Positions 1-13,600 of a stretch of 64,000 nucleotides of DNA are shown one piece after another. This DNA is from Apoda limacodes (taxonomy: Eukaryota; Arthropoda; Insecta; Lepidoptera; Limacodidae), in NCBI GenBank assembly GCA_946406115.1, contig OX291545.1, forward strand, positions 1 to 64,000. The letters run 5' to 3'. Made by a program: the position numbers and the translations under genes. The notes beneath the pieces were generated by a model. It saw only the letters and a list, made by a program, of their open reading frames with translations. It was not told the DNA's origin and searched no databases. The stretch's first letter is position 1; each line of letters opens with the position of its first letter.

Positions 1-3000
1 CCTAACCTAACCTAACCTAACCTAACCTAACCTAACCTAACCTAACCTAACCTAACCTAACCTAACCTAACCTAACCTAACCTAACCTAACCTAACCTAA
101 CCTAACCTAACCTAACCTAACCTAACCTAACCTAACCTAACCTAACCTAACCTAACCTAACCTAACCTAACCTAACCTAACCTAACCTAACCTAACCTAA
201 CCTAACCTAACCTAACCTAACCTAACCTAACCTAACCTAACCTAACCTAACCTAACCTAACCTAACCTAACCTAACCTAACCTAACCTAACCTAACCTAA
301 CCTAACCTAACCTAACCTAACCTAACCTAACCTAACCTAACCTAACCTAACCTAACCTAACCTAACCTAACCTAACCTAACCTAACCTAACCTAACCTAA
401 CCTAACCTAACCTAACCTAACCTAACCTAACCTAACCTAACCTAACCTAACCTAACCTAACCTAACCTAACCTAACCTAACCTAACCTAACCTAACCTAA
501 CCTAACCTAACCTAACCTAACCTAACCTAACCTAACCTAACCTAACCTAACCTAACCTAACCTAACCTAACCTAACCTAACCTAACCTAACCTAACCTAA
601 CCTAACCTAACCTAACCTAACCTAACCTAACCTAACCTAACCTAACCTAACCTAACCTAACCTAACCTAACCTAACCTAACCTAACCTAACCTAACCTAA
701 CCTAACCTAACCTAACCTAACCTAACCTAACCTAACCTAACCTAACCTAACCTAACCTAACCTAACCTAACCTAACCTAACCTAACCTAACCTAACCTAA
801 CCTAACCTAACCTAACCTAACCTAACCTAACCTAACCTAACCTAACCTAACCTAACCTAACCTAACCTAACCTAACCTAACCTAACCTAACCTAACCTAA
901 CCTAACCTAACCTAACCTAACCTAACCTAACCTAACCTAACCTAACCTAACCTAACCTAACCTAACCTAACCTAACCTAACCTAACCTAACCTAACCTAA
1001 CCTAACCTAACCTAACCTAACCTAACCTAACCTAACCTAACCTAACCTAACCTAACCTAACCTAACCTAACCTAACCTAACCTAACCTAACCTAACCTAA
1101 CCTAACCTAACCTAACCTAACCTAACCTAACCTAACCTAACCTAACCTAACCTAACCTAACCTAACCTAACCTAACCTAACCTAACCTAACCTAACCTAA
1201 CCTAACCTAACCTAACCTAACCTAACCTAACCTAACCTAACCTAACCTAACCTAACCTAACCTAACCTAACCTAACCTAACCTAACCTAACCTAACCTAA
1301 CCTAACCTAACCTAACCTAACCTAACCTAACCTAACCTAACCTAACCTAACCTAACCTAACCTAACCTAACCTAACCTAACCTAACCTAACCTAACCTAA
1401 CCTAACCTAACCTAACCTAACCTAACCTAACCTAACCTAACCTAACCTAACCTAACCTAACCTAACCTAACCTAACCTAACCTAACCTAACCTAACCTAA
1501 CCTAACCTAACCTAACCTAACCTAACCTAACCTAACCTAACCTAACCTAACCTAACCTAACCTAACCTAACCTAACCTAACCTAACCTAACCTAACCTAA
1601 CCTAACCTAACCTAACCTAACCTAACCTAACCTAACCTAACCTAACCTAACCTAACCTAACCTAACCTAACCTAACCTAACCTAACCTAACCTAACCTAA
1701 CCTAACCTAACCTAACCTAACCTAACCTAACCTAACCTAACCTAACCTAACCTAACCTAACCTAACCTAACCTAACCTAACCTAACCTAACCTAACCTAA
1801 CCTAACCTAACCTAACCTAACCTAACCTAACCTAACCTAACCTAACCTAACCTAACCTAACCTAACCTAACCTAACCTAACCTAACCTAACCTAACCTAA
1901 CCTAACCTAACCTAACCTAACCTAACCTAACCTAACCTAACCTAACCTAACCTAACCTAACCTAACCTAACCTAACCTAACCTAACCTAACCTAACCTAA
2001 CCTAACCTAACCTAACCTAACCTAACCTAACCTAACCTAACCTAACCTAACCTAACCTAACCTAACCTAACCTAACCTAACCTAACCTAACCTAACCTAA
2101 CCTAACCTAACCTAACCTAACCTAACCTAACCTAACCTAACCTAACCTAACCTAACCTAACCTAACCTAACCTAACCTAACCTAACCTAACCTAACCTAA
2201 CCTAACCTAACCTAACCTAACCTAACCTAACCTAACCTAACCTAACCTAACCTAACCTAACCTAACCTAACCTAACCTAACCTAACCTAACCTAACCTAA
2301 CCTAACCTAACCTAACCTAACCTAACCTAACCTAACCTAACCTAACCTAACCTAACCTAACCTAACCTAACCTAACCTAACCTAACCTAACCTAACCTAA
2401 CCTAACCTAACCTAACCTAACCTAACCTAACCTAACCTAACCTAACCTAACCTAACCTAACCTAACCTAACCTAACCTAACCTAACCTAACCTAACCTAA
2501 CCTAACCTAACCTAACCTAACCTAACCTAACCTAACCTAACCTAACCTAACCTAACCTAACCTAACCTAACCTAACCTAACCTAACCTAACCTAACCTAA
2601 CCTAACCTAACCTAACCTAACCTAACCTAACCTAACCTAACCTAACCTAACCTAACCTAACCTAACCTAACCTAACCTAACCTAACCTAACCTAACCTAA
2701 CCTAACCTAACCTAACCTAACCTAACCTAACCTAACCTAACCTAACCTAACCTAACCTAACCTAACCTAACCTAACCTAACCTAACCTAACCTAACCTAA
2801 CCTAACCTAACCTAACCTAACCTAACCTAACCTAACCTAACCTAACCTAACCTAACCTAACCTAACCTAACCTAACCTAACCTAACCTAACCTAACCTAA
2901 CCTAACCTAACCTAACCTAACCTAACCTAACCTAACCTAACCTAACCTAACCTAACCTAACCTAACCTAACCTAACCTAACCTAACCTAACCTAACCTAA

Positions 3001-5280
3001 CCTAACCTAACCTAACCTAACCTAACCTAACCTAACCTAACCTAACCTAACCTAACCTAACCTAACCTAACCTAACCTAACCTAACCTAACCTAACCTAA
3101 CCTAACCTAACCTAACCTAACCTAACCTAACCTAACCTAACCTAACCTAACCTAACCTAACCTAACCTAACCTAACCTAACCTAACCTAACCTAACCTAA
3201 CCTAACCTAACCTAACCTAACCTAACCTAACCTAACCTAACCTAACCTAACCTAACCTAACCTAACCTAACCTAACCTAACCTAACCTAACCTAACCTAA
3301 CCTAACCTAACCTAACCTAACCTAACCTAACCTAACCTAACCTAACCTAACCTAACCTAACCTAACCTAACCTAACCTAACCTAACCTAACCTAACCTAA
3401 CCTAACCTAACCTAACCTAACCTAACCTAACCTAACCTAACCTAACCTAACCTAACCTAACCTAACCTAACCTAACCTAACCTAACCTAACCTAACCTAA
3501 CCTAACCTAACCTAACCTAACCTAACCTAACCTAACCTAACCTAACCTAACCTAACCTAACCTAACCTAACCTAACCTAACCTAACCTAACCTAACCTAA
3601 CCTAACCTAACCTAACCTAACCTAACCTAACCTAACCTAACCTAACCTAACCTAACCTAACCTAACCTAACCTAACCTAACCTAACCTAACCTAACCTAA
3701 CCTAACCTAACCTAACCTAACCTAACCTAACCTAACCTAACCTAACCTAACCTAACCTAACCTAACCTAACCTAACCTAACCTAACCTAACCTAACCTAA
3801 CCTAACCTAACCTAACCTAACCTAACCTAACCTAACCTAACCTAACCTAACCTAACCTAACCTAACCTAACCTAACCTAACCTAACCTAACCTAACCTAA
3901 CCTAACCTAACCTAACCTAACCTAACCTAACCTAACCTAACCTAACCTAACCTAACCTAACCTAACCTAACCTAACCTAACCTAACCTAACCTAACCTAA
4001 CCTAACCTAACCTAACCTAACCTAACCTAACCTAACCTAACCTAACCTAACCTAACCTAACCTAACCTAACCTAACCTAACCTAACCTAACCTAACCTAA
4101 CCTAACCTAACCTAACCTAACCTAACCTAACCTAACCTAACCTAACCTAACCTAACCTAACCTAACCTAACCTAACCTAACCTAACCTAACCTAACCTAA
4201 CCTAACCTAACCTAACCTAACCTAACCTAACCTAACCTAACCTAACCTAACCTAACCTAACCTAACCTAACCTAACCTAACCTAACCTAACCTAACCTAA
4301 CCTAACCTAACCTAACCTAACCTAACCTAACCTAACCTAACCTAACCTAACCTAACCTAACCTAACCTAACCTAACCTAACCTAACCTAACCTAACCTAA
4401 CCTAACCTAACCTAACCTAACCTAACCTAACCTAACCTAACCTAACCTAACCTAACCTAACCTAACCTAACCTAACCTAACCTAACCTAACCTAACCTAA
4501 CCTAACCTAACCTAACCTAACCTAACCTAACCTAACCTAACCTAACCTAACCTAACCTAACCTAACCTAACCTAACCTAACCTAACCTAACCTAACCTAA
4601 CCTAACCTAACCTAACCTAACCTAACCTAACCTAACCTAACCTAACCTAACCTAACCTAACCTAACCTAACCTAACCTAACCTAACCTAACCTAACCTAA
4701 CCTAACCTAACCTAACCTAACCTAACCTAACCTAACCTAACCTAACCTAACCTAACCTAACCTAACCTAACCTAACCTAACCTAACCTAACCTAACCTAA
4801 CCTAACCTAACCTAACCTAACCTAACCTAACCTAACCTAACCTAACCTAACCTAACCTAACCTAACCTAACCTAACCTAACCTAACCTAACCTAACCTAA
4901 CCTAACCTAACCTAACCTAACCTAACCTAACCTAACCTAACCTAACCTAACCTAACCTAACCTAACCTAACCTAACCTAACCTAACCTAACCTAACCTAA
5001 CCTAACCTAACCTAACCTAACCTAACCTAACCTAACCTAACCTAACCTAACCTAACCTAACCTAACCTAACCTAACCTAACCTAACCTAACCTAACCTAA
5101 CCTAACCTAACCTAACCTAACCTAACCTAACCTAACCTAACCTAACCTAACCTAACCTAACCTAACCTAACCTAACCTAACCTAACCTAACCTAACCTAA
5201 CCTAACCTAACCTAACCTAACCTAACCTAACCTAACCTAACCTAACCTAACCTAACCTAACCTAACCTAACCTAACCTAA

Positions 5281-5282
<2 letters not shown>
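1..5282. repeat. Telomere repeat array (CCTAA)n
   Basis: About 1056 uninterrupted copies of CCTAA with no variant unit that I can see. On the minus strand this is TTAGG, the canonical insect telomere repeat, with the G-rich strand running toward the left edge, so base 1 lies toward a chromosome end. The array stops inside a unit (CC) exactly where the poly(A) of the first retrotransposon begins, as expected for insertion into the repeat. Confidence 0.97.
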
Positions 5283-5319
<37 letters not shown>

Positions 5320-5646
5320 CGTTGGAAATCCTCATGGATACCCATGCACCGCAAGGACGGTGCACAGGTTACGTCGGACTCGTACCGACTAAAACCAACG
5401 GTGTTCCTTCTCGCGCCTTTACGGCGGAGCCACGGGAACTCAAGAATGCATCCGCGACTCCACCAGCAGCGTTACCTTTGCTCTATTGGCAGCACAGCTC
5501 GGTTGTAAACCAAACAAGCAGTGCTGCCCTTCCACCCCTTTGAGATGCCGTGCCGGGAACACATGGCTCGGCATCTCCCCCCTCTGACCCCATCCCTCTC
5601 GTGGGTGAGCGGAAGGCTTCCAAGCGCCCTCCGCCCGGGGCCTCGG
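5320..5646 (-). promoter_or_regulatory. A-family 3' UTR with conserved hairpins
   Basis: Sequence between the ORF2 stop and poly(A), near-identical in A1-A7 and D1. On the element strand I see an 8-bp hairpin AGATGCCG/CGGCATCT, an 8-bp hairpin GGCAGCAC/GTGCTGCC, then GTCGG/CCGAC with a 7-base loop, GCACCG/CGGTGC, and ATCC/GGAT close to the poly(A). In SART1 the 3' UTR is required for RT recognition; the same role here is inferred. Confidence 0.7.
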
Positions 5647-8600
5647 CTAAGGCGGCAGCTGGCGCGTGTGCGCCATCCGCCGGGACCTAGGCCGCGGTCT
5701 TCTTGTCCGGGGCGCAGCGGGATCCCTCTCCCGCTCGCGCTCCGCCTCCTCCTTCCGCCGCATGACAGCCTCAGCGAAAGCTGCGGCGGCCCTCCATACT
5801 CTCTCGCTGCGAACCATGCCCCTGACAAGGGCCGGCAGCGAGAGATCCGCCCCTGCGACGGCGACCAGGGTCGCGCGCTCCTCTGCCCAGGCCGGGCAAA
5901 GCTCCAAGGTGTGGCGCGCCGTGTCATCGGCGCAGCCACAGTGGTGGCACTCCGCCGTCTGCTCTCGCCCCGCCACCCGGTGGAGATACCTCCCGAAGCA
6001 ACCGTGCCCCGAGAGGACCTGCGTCAGGCGGTAGGACAGGTGGCCATGTGAGCGTAGGCCACACCACTGCTCCAGGACAGGCCGGATAGCGTCGACGGTT
6101 GCCTGCCCGGCCGACGGCCGCACCAATGACTCGCGCCACTGCGCAAGCAGGCGCAAGCGCACCCGCTCGCGCCACCGCGTCCACTCCACCGCCTCCTCTT
6201 CACCCCGGGGCGACGCTCGGGCCTCAACGACGCGATTGTACGTCGCGGCGAGCAGCCGAGCGTCCAGCTCCCAGGGCATGCTGCCGGCAAGCACGCATGC
6301 CGCCTCGAAAGAGATCGTGCGATAGCCGCGCACGACCCGTACTGCCATCACCCGCTGCGGCCGCCGGAGGAGCGCCCGGTTGCGGGCGCAGAGCGCGTCC
6401 ACCCACACGGGCGCCCCGTACAGCGCCATGGAGCGCACGACCCCGGCGTATAAGCGCCGACAGGTAGTGCCAGGCCCGTCGTCGTTGCGCAGCAGGCGGC
6501 TAAGTGCGCCTGCCGCGCTCATCAGTCGCGGCACCAGCCGCTCAAAGTGCGGCCGAAACGTGAGGCGGGGGTCAAGAACGATGCCAAGGTAGCGCATCGC
6601 CGATCCGACCTCTACCGCCTCACCTCCGACGACGACCACCGCACCGGCCGGCGGACCACGCCGCGGGCCGTGGAAGCATATAGCCTCCGTCTTCCGCAGC
6701 GCGACCTCCAGCCCAAGTCGGCGAATGCGCCGCACGACGTGTGCCGCCCCAGCGGCAGCCAGGGCGGCCGCCTCCTCGAAGTTACGGCCACGTGCCGTGA
6801 CAAGTGTGTCGTCGGCGTAACACGTGACGCCGACGCCACGCAGCAGCGCGCCCCGCAACACCCAATCGTACCCGATGTTCCACAGGAGGGGCCCGAGTAC
6901 CGAGCCCTGTGGAACACCGCGCGTCATAGGCCGGACGGCCCACTCTTCCCGCGTCGGATATCTGACCTCTCGGTCCGAGAGGTAGGCCTCGACGACGCGG
7001 CACAGGTACGGCGGAAAGCCGTGGTACTGGAGCGCCTCCACGATACACGCCCAGGGGAGCGTATTGAAGGCGTTGGCAATGTCTAGGGACACCGCCAACA
7101 CGACCTCACCCCGGGCAACTGCGCTCTCAGCTAGCGCCTTGACTCGTCTCACCGCATCAATGGTTGACCGGGCCCGGCGGAAGCCGAACTGGGCCTCGGA
7201 AAGGCCGGGGCCAACGGTGTCAAGGTGGCGCGTGAGGCGGTCCGCCACAACGCGCTCCAGCAACTTGCCCGCCTCGTCCAGCAAGACGAGCGGGCGATAG
7301 GCCGACGGCTCATCAGCGGGCCGCCCTTCCTTCCGCAGAAGGACCAGCCGGCCAGCCTTCCACCGCCGCGGGAAAACACCTCGACTGAGGCAGGCACTCA
7401 GCAACCGTCGGAACCACTCGCCCAAGACCTCAAGGGTGAGGCCGAGCGCACGGCCATGGACCCCGTCAAGGCCAGGCGCCTTGTTGCGGCCACGCATGCG
7501 CGCTACCACCCGCTCGAGCTCGGACTCTGTGACCTCGATCACATCGACCGCGGCAGCGGCGGCGGCAGCGGCGGCGGCGGGCGGGCGCATCGGCGGTGGC
7601 CGCACTTCGTCCGCCGCAGGAAAAAGGGCGGTCACTACACGCTCTACTAGCGCCGGCTGCATCGTCCGCGTGAGGGGCGGCGCGTATGGTCGGAGCTTAT
7701 TCCGGACCATACGATAAGGGCGCCCCCACGGGTCCCGATCGAGCGACGCCAGTAGCTCGTCCCTAGCGGCAGACTTGGCCCGGCAAATGGCCGTTGACAG
7801 GTCCGCGACACGCTCCCTGTATGCGGCGTATAGCGTGTCCTCCTCTCCCGGGTCACGGGCACGGCGCCGCCGGCGGCAGCGGGCAAAGGCGCGACGCGCC
7901 GCGACACAGTCAGCGCGCAACCGTGCCACATCCTCCGTCCACCAGTGCACGCGGCGCAAAGGCGCACGCGTACCGAGCCGCGGCATCGCGGCATCGCAAA
8001 TGCGGGCCACCGCTTCGCCCAGGCGATCGGCCTCGGCGGCCGGGTCGTGTCCGATGGGACCCGGGAGCCAGGACTCGACCAAAGCCGCCTCCTCGAGCCG
8101 GTCGCGATCCAATCGCTTTAACGACCATCGCGGGGGATCCCCGTGCAACCGTGACCATGCGTCGGCTGGGGCATCGGGGAGGGCGGAGACGTCAAACCGT
8201 ACGTAACGATGGTCCGACAACGTCTCGACGCCCTCCATTACCCTCCAGCCAGACACGCGGCGGGCGAGGGCGGCGGTCGCGAAAGTAACGTCCACGACAG
8301 AGCCACCCTCTCGCCTCACACACGTGTGTACTGCCCCGGTGTTGCACACAGACAGACCTCCCGCGACGGCCCACTCCAACAATGACTCGCCCCTCGCACT
8401 TGCGACCGGCGAACCCCATGCCGGAGACTTTGCGTTAAAGTCACCAGCCACAAGGACATGTCCAGCGCCGCTTAACTCGATGGCCGCCCCGAGGTCCTCC
8501 AGGTAGGAGTCAAACTCGTGGAGCGGCCGGTTGGGCGAGAAATAACACGCCACCACAAGGCCACCAAACGACATGTCCTCCACAGCCACCCAGCCATGGC

Positions 8601-8796
8601 CAGCTGATGTCCGAGCCGGGCCCTTCGTGTATACAGCCACTGTGCCGTCTAGGTCACCAGCCCACTGGGCGGTCGGCGGCACCCAGTACGGTTCCGCTAC
8701 TATGGCGACGTCCACTCCGTATTCAGCTACGCTCTGAACCAGTAGGTCCTGAGCTCTGGCACAGCAGTTAAGGTTTGCCTGGAGAAGCCTGGCCAT
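5647..8796 (-). CDS. ORF2: endonuclease-reverse transcriptase (A1)
   Basis: Uninterrupted 1049-residue ORF2. The N-terminal apurinic-like endonuclease domain shows the expected catalytic residues: E35 (AEPYW), D119 and N121 (GDFNAK), D195 and H196 (SDHRY). The RT domain has D572 (SLDIANAF), VPQGS near 628-632 and the YADD box at 660-663. A C-terminal C-X2-C-X8-H-X4-C motif spans C950 to C967, typical of R1-clade ORF2. A polyalanine run at about 407-416 is coded by a GCG/GCC-rich microsatellite. No RNase H domain is visible. The ATG at 8796 shares its A with the ORF1 stop (TGATG). The endonuclease would nick the telomere repeat and the RT would copy the element RNA from the nick. Because ORF1 is truncated, expression from this copy is doubtful. 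Confidence 0.92.
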   Translation of the reverse strand: MARLLQANLNCCARAQDLLVQSVAEYGVDVAIVAEPYWVPPTAQWAGDLDGTVAVYTKGPARTSAGHGWVAVEDMSFGGLVVACYFSPNRPLHEFDSYLEDLGAAIELSGAGHVLVAGDFNAKSPAWGSPVASARGESLLEWAVAGGLSVCNTGAVHTCVRREGGSVVDVTFATAALARRVSGWRVMEGVETLSDHRYVRFDVSALPDAPADAWSRLHGDPPRWSLKRLDRDRLEEAALVESWLPGPIGHDPAAEADRLGEAVARICDAAMPRLGTRAPLRRVHWWTEDVARLRADCVAARRAFARCRRRRRARDPGEEDTLYAAYRERVADLSTAICRAKSAARDELLASLDRDPWGRPYRMVRNKLRPYAPPLTRTMQPALVERVVTALFPAADEVRPPPMRPPAAAAAAAAAAVDVIEVTESELERVVARMRGRNKAPGLDGVHGRALGLTLEVLGEWFRRLLSACLSRGVFPRRWKAGRLVLLRKEGRPADEPSAYRPLVLLDEAGKLLERVVADRLTRHLDTVGPGLSEAQFGFRRARSTIDAVRRVKALAESAVARGEVVLAVSLDIANAFNTLPWACIVEALQYHGFPPYLCRVVEAYLSDREVRYPTREEWAVRPMTRGVPQGSVLGPLLWNIGYDWVLRGALLRGVGVTCYADDTLVTARGRNFEEAAALAAAGAAHVVRRIRRLGLEVALRKTEAICFHGPRRGPPAGAVVVVGGEAVEVGSAMRYLGIVLDPRLTFRPHFERLVPRLMSAAGALSRLLRNDDGPGTTCRRLYAGVVRSMALYGAPVWVDALCARNRALLRRPQRVMAVRVVRGYRTISFEAACVLAGSMPWELDARLLAATYNRVVEARASPRGEEEAVEWTRWRERVRLRLLAQWRESLVRPSAGQATVDAIRPVLEQWCGLRSHGHLSYRLTQVLSGHGCFGRYLHRVAGREQTAECHHCGCADDTARHTLELCPAWAEERATLVAVAGADLSLPALVRGMVRSERVWRAAAAFAEAVMRRKEEAERERERDPAAPRTRRPRPRSRRMAHTRQLPP

Positions 8797-8993
8797 CACT
8801 CAGCCTGCATACTGTCCTCCTCGGCCCCGGACGGGGTCGGCTGGGCTGGCCGCGGCCCGGCCCCAGCAGTGTTGGGGCCGCCGCTAGCTGGCGTCTTTTT
8901 GAGAGGGGCGGGGCAAAGGCTCGATCCGCCCCTGTGCTCCGCGGGTCTGCCGGCCGCCGCGCACACGGTGCAGCGCGGCTTGGCAAAACACGT
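8796..8993 (-). pseudogene. ORF1 (Gag-like) 3' fragment of A1
   Basis: The last ~65 codons of the A-family ORF1, up to the TGA that overlaps the ORF2 start. It keeps the end of the second zinc knuckle, the third knuckle (C-X2-C-X8-H-X6-C) and the acidic tail. The 5' side is cut at the telomere junction, so no start codon remains. Confidence 0.85.
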
Positions 8994-10285
8994 AACCTAA
9001 CCTAACCTAACCTAACCTAACCTAACCTAACCTAACCTAACCTAACCTAACCTAACCTAACCTAACCTAACCTAACCTAACCTAACCTAACCTAACCTAA
9101 CCTAACCTAACCTAACCTAACCTAACCTAACCTAACCTAACCTAACCTAACCTAACCTAACCTAACCTAACCTAACCTAACCTAACCTAACCTAACCTAA
9201 CCTAACCTAACCTAACCTAACCTAACCTAACCTAACCTAACCTAACCTAACCTAACCTAACCTAACCTAACCTAACCTAACCTAACCTAACCTAACCTAA
9301 CCTAACCTAACCTAACCTAACCTAACCTAACCTAACCTAACCTAACCTAACCTAACCTAACCTAACCTAACCTAACCTAACCTAACCTAACCTAACCTAA
9401 CCTAACCTAACCTAACCTAACCTAACCTAACCTAACCTAACCTAACCTAACCTAACCTAACCTAACCTAACCTAACCTAACCTAACCTAACCTAACCTAA
9501 CCTAACCTAACCTAACCTAACCTAACCTAACCTAACCTAACCTAACCTAACCTAACCTAACCTAACCTAACCTAACCTAACCTAACCTAACCTAACCTAA
9601 CCTAACCTAACCTAACCTAACCTAACCTAACCTAACCTAACCTAACCTAACCTAACCTAACCTAACCTAACCTAACCTAACCTAACCTAACCTAACCTAA
9701 CCTAACCTAACCTAACCTAACCTAACCTAACCTAACCTAACCTAACCTAACCTAACCTAACCTAACCTAACCTAACCTAACCTAACCTAACCTAACCTAA
9801 CCTAACCTAACCTAACCTAACCTAACCTAACCTAACCTAACCTAACCTAACCTAACCTAACCTAACCTAACCTAACCTAACCTAACCTAACCTAACCTAA
9901 CCTAACCTAACCTAACCTAACCTAACCTAACCTAACCTAACCTAACCTAACCTAACCTAACCTAACCTAACCTAACCTAACCTAACCTAACCTAACCTAA
10001 CCTAACCTAACCTAACCTAACCTAACCTAACCTAACCTAACCTAACCTAACCTAACCTAACCTAACCTAACCTAACCTAACCTAACCTAACCTAACCTAA
10101 CCTAACCTAACCTAACCTAACCTAACCTAACCTAACCTAACCTAACCTAACCTAACCTAACCTAACCTAACCTAACCTAACCTAACCTAACCTAACCTAA
10201 CCTAACCTAACCTAACCTAACCTAACCTAACCTAACCTAACCTAACCTAACCTAACCTAACCTAACCTAACCTAACCTAACCTAA

Positions 10286-10287
<2 letters not shown>
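8994..10287. repeat. Telomere repeat tract (CCTAA)n between A1 and A2
   Basis: About 1.29 kb of perfect CCTAA repeats in the same orientation as the terminal array. It ends in CC against the poly(A) of A2. It is the second longest tract here; more internal tracts are 100 bp or less in the left cluster. Confidence 0.97.
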
Positions 10288-10328
<41 letters not shown>

Positions 10329-10655
10329 CGTTGGAAATCCTCATGGATACCCATGCACCGCAAGGACGGTGCACAGGTTATGTCGGACTCGTACCGACTA
10401 AAACCAACGGTGTTCCTTCTCGCGCCTTTACGGCGGAGCCACGGGAACTCAAGAATGCATCCGCGACTCCACCAGCAGCGTTACCTTTGCTCTATTGGCA
10501 GCACAGCTCGGTTGTAAACCAAACAAGCAGTGCTGCCCTTCCACCCCTTTGAGATGCCGTGCCGGGAACACATGGCTCGGCATCTCCCCCCTCTGACCCC
10601 ATCCCTCTCGTGGGTGAGCGGAAGGCTTCCAAGCGCCCTCCGCCCGGGGCCTCGG

Positions 10656-13600
10656 CTAAGGCGGCAGCTGGCGCGTGTGCGCCATCCGCCGGGACCTAGG
10701 CCGCGGTCTTCTTGTCCGGGGCGCAGCGGGATCCCTCTCCCGCTCGCGCTCCGCCTCCTCCTTCCGCCGCATGACAGCCTCAGCGAAAGCTGCGGCGGCC
10801 CTCCATACTCTCTCGCTGCGAACCATGCCCCTGACAAGGGCCGGCAGCGAGAGATCCGCCCCTGCGACGGCGACCAGGGTCGCGCGCTCCTCTGCCCAGG
10901 CCGGGCAAAGCTCCAAGGTGTGGCGCGCCGTGTCATCGGCGCAGCCACAGTGGTGGCACTCCGCCGTCTGCTCTCGCCCCGCCACCCGGTGGAGATACCT
11001 CCCGAAGCAACCGTGCCCCGAGAGGACCTGCGTCAGGCGGTAGGACAGGTGGCCATGTGAGCGTAGGCCACACCACTGCTCCAGGACAGGCCGGATAGCG
11101 TCGACGGTTGCCTGCCCGGCCGACGGCCGCACCAATGACTCGCGCCACTGCGCAAGCAGGCGCAAGCGCACCCGCTCGCGCCACCGCGTCCACTCCACCG
11201 CCTCCTCTTCACCCCGGGGCGACGCTCGGGCCTCAACGACGCGATTGTACGTCGCGGCGAGCAGCCGAGCGTCCAGCTCCCAGGGCATGCTGCCGGCAAG
11301 CACGCATGCCGCCTCGAAAGAGATCGTGCGATAGCCGCGCACGACCCGTACTGCCATCACCCGCTGCGGCCGCCGGAGGAGCGCCCGGTTGCGGGCGCAG
11401 AGCGCGTCCACCCACACGGGCGCCCCGTACAGCGCCATGGAGCGCACGACCCCGGCGTATAAGCGCCGACAGGTAGTGCCAGGCCCGTCGTCGTTGCGCA
11501 GCAGGCGGCTAAGTGCGCCTGCCGCGCTCATCAGTCGCGGCACCAGCCGCTCAAAGTGCGGCCGAAACGTGAGGCGGGGGTCAAGAACGATGCCAAGGTA
11601 GCGCATCGCCGATCCGACCTCTACCGCCTCACCTCCGACGACGACCACCGCACCGGCCGGCGGACCACGCCGCGGGCCGTGGAAGCATATAGCCTCCGTC
11701 TTCCGCAGCGCGACCTCCAGCCCAAGTCGGCGAATGCGCCGCACGACGTGTGCCGCCCCAGCGGCAGCCAGGGCGGCCGCCTCCTCGAAGTTACGGCCAC
11801 GTGCCGTGACAAGTGTGTCGTCGGCGTAACACGTGACGCCGACGCCACGCAGCAGCGCGCCCCGCAACACCCAATCGTACCCGATGTTCCACAGGAGGGG
11901 CCCGAGTACCGAGCCCTGTGGAACACCGCGCGTCATAGGCCGGACGGCCCACTCTTCCCGCGTCGGATATCTGACCTCTCGGTCCGAGAGGTAGGCCTCG
12001 ACGACGCGGCACAGGTACGGCGGAAAGCCGTGGTACTGGAGCGCCTCCACGATACACGCCCAGGGGAGCGTATTGAAGGCGTTGGCAATGTCTAGGGACA
12101 CCGCCAACACGACCTCACCCCGGGCAACTGCGCTCTCAGCTAGCGCCTTGACTCGTCTCACCGCATCAATGGTTGACCGGGCCCGGCGGAAGCCGAACTG
12201 GGCCTCGGAAAGGCCGGGGCCAACGGTGTCAAGGTGGCGCGTGAGGCGGTCCGCCACAACGCGCTCCAGCAACTTGCCCGCCTCGTCCAGCAAGACGAGC
12301 GGGCGATAGGCCGACGGCTCATCAGCGGGCCGCCCTTCCTTCCGCAGAAGGACCAGCCGGCCAGCCTTCCACCGCCGCGGGAAAACACCTCGACTGAGGC
12401 AGGCGCTCAGCAACCGCCGGAACCACTCGCCCAAGACCTCAAGGGTGAGGCCGAGCGCACGGCCATGGACCCCGTCAAGGCCAGGCGCCTTGTTGCGGCC
12501 ACGCATGCGCGCTACCACCCGCTCGAGCTCGGACTCTGTGACCTCGATCACATCGACCGCGGCAGCGGCGGCGGCAGCGGCGGCGGCGGGCGGGCGCATC
12601 GGCGGTGGCCGCACTTCGTCCGCCGCAGGGAAAAGGGCGGTCACTACACGCTCTACCAGCGCCGGCCGCATCGTCCGCGTGAGGGGCGGCGCGTATGGTC
12701 GGAGCTTATTCCGGACCATACGATAAGGGCGCCCCCACGGGTCCCGATCGAGCGACGCCAGTAGCTCGTCCCTAGCGGCAGACTTGGCCCGGCAAATGGC
12801 CGTTGACAGGTCCGCGACACGCTCCCTGTATGCGGCGTATAGCATGTCCTCCTCTCCCGGGTCACGGGCACGGCGCCGCCGGCGGCAGCGGGCAAAGGCG
12901 CGACGCGCCGCGACACAGTCAGCGCGCAACCGTGCCACATCCTCCGTCCACCAGTGCACGCGGCGCAAAGGCGCACGCGTACCGAGCCGCGGCATCGCGG
13001 CATCGCAAATGCGGGCCACCGCTTCGCCCAGGCGATCGGCCTCGGCGGCCGGGTCGCGTCCGATGGGACCCGGGAGCCAGGACTCGACCAAAGCCGCCTC
13101 CTCGAGCCGGTCGCGATCCAATCGCTTTAACGACCATCGCGGGGGATCCCCGTGCAACCGTGACCATGCATCGGCTGGGGCATCGGGGAGGGCGGAGACG
13201 TCAAACCGTACGTAACGATGGTCCGACAACGTCTCGACGCCCTCCATTACCCTCCAGCCAGACACGCGGCGGGCGAGGGCGGCGGTCGCGAAAGTAACGT
13301 CTACGACAGAGCCACCCTCTCGCCTCACACACGTGTGTACTGCCCCGGTGTTGCACACAGACAGACCTCCCGCGACGGCCCACTCCAACAATGACTCGCC
13401 CCTCGCACTTGCGACCGGCGAACCCCATGCCGGAGACTTTGCGTTAAAGTCACCAGCCACAAGGACATGTCCAGCGCCGCTTAACTCGATGGCCGCCCCG
13501 AGGTCCTCCAGGTAGGAGTCAAACTCGTGGAGCGGCCGGTTGGGCGAGAAATAACACGCCACCACAAGGCCACCAAACGACATGTCCTCCACAGCCACCC

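Larger units (their letters stand above)
5283..8993 (-). mobile_element. SART-like retrotransposon A1, 5' truncated
   Basis: R1-clade non-LTR retrotransposon read on the minus strand. Its poly(A) (37 T on the plus strand, 5283-5319) is followed on its own strand by GGTTAGG. It carries a 3' UTR, a whole ORF2 and only the last part of ORF1, and ends at 8993 in the region coding the zinc knuckles, where telomere repeats resume. 5' truncation is the usual result of incomplete target-primed reverse transcription. It is close to identical to A2. The SART assignment rests on the poly(A)-GGTTAGG orientation, the stop-start overlap and domain order; I could not run a phylogeny. Confidence 0.9.

Noticed and set aside
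1..5282. CRISPR-like or satellite array
   Set aside because: A perfect 5-bp unit with no spacers; it is telomere DNA.
5472..5939. A 155-codon minus-strand frame repeated at every A 3' end
   Set aside because: It overlaps the ORF2 C-terminus and 3' UTR in another frame and has no domain. Its recurrence is explained by element copy number.
7540..7600. GCG/GCC microsatellite as an independent repeat feature
   Set aside because: It codes the polyalanine run of ORF2 and varies only slightly between copies; noted under ORF2.
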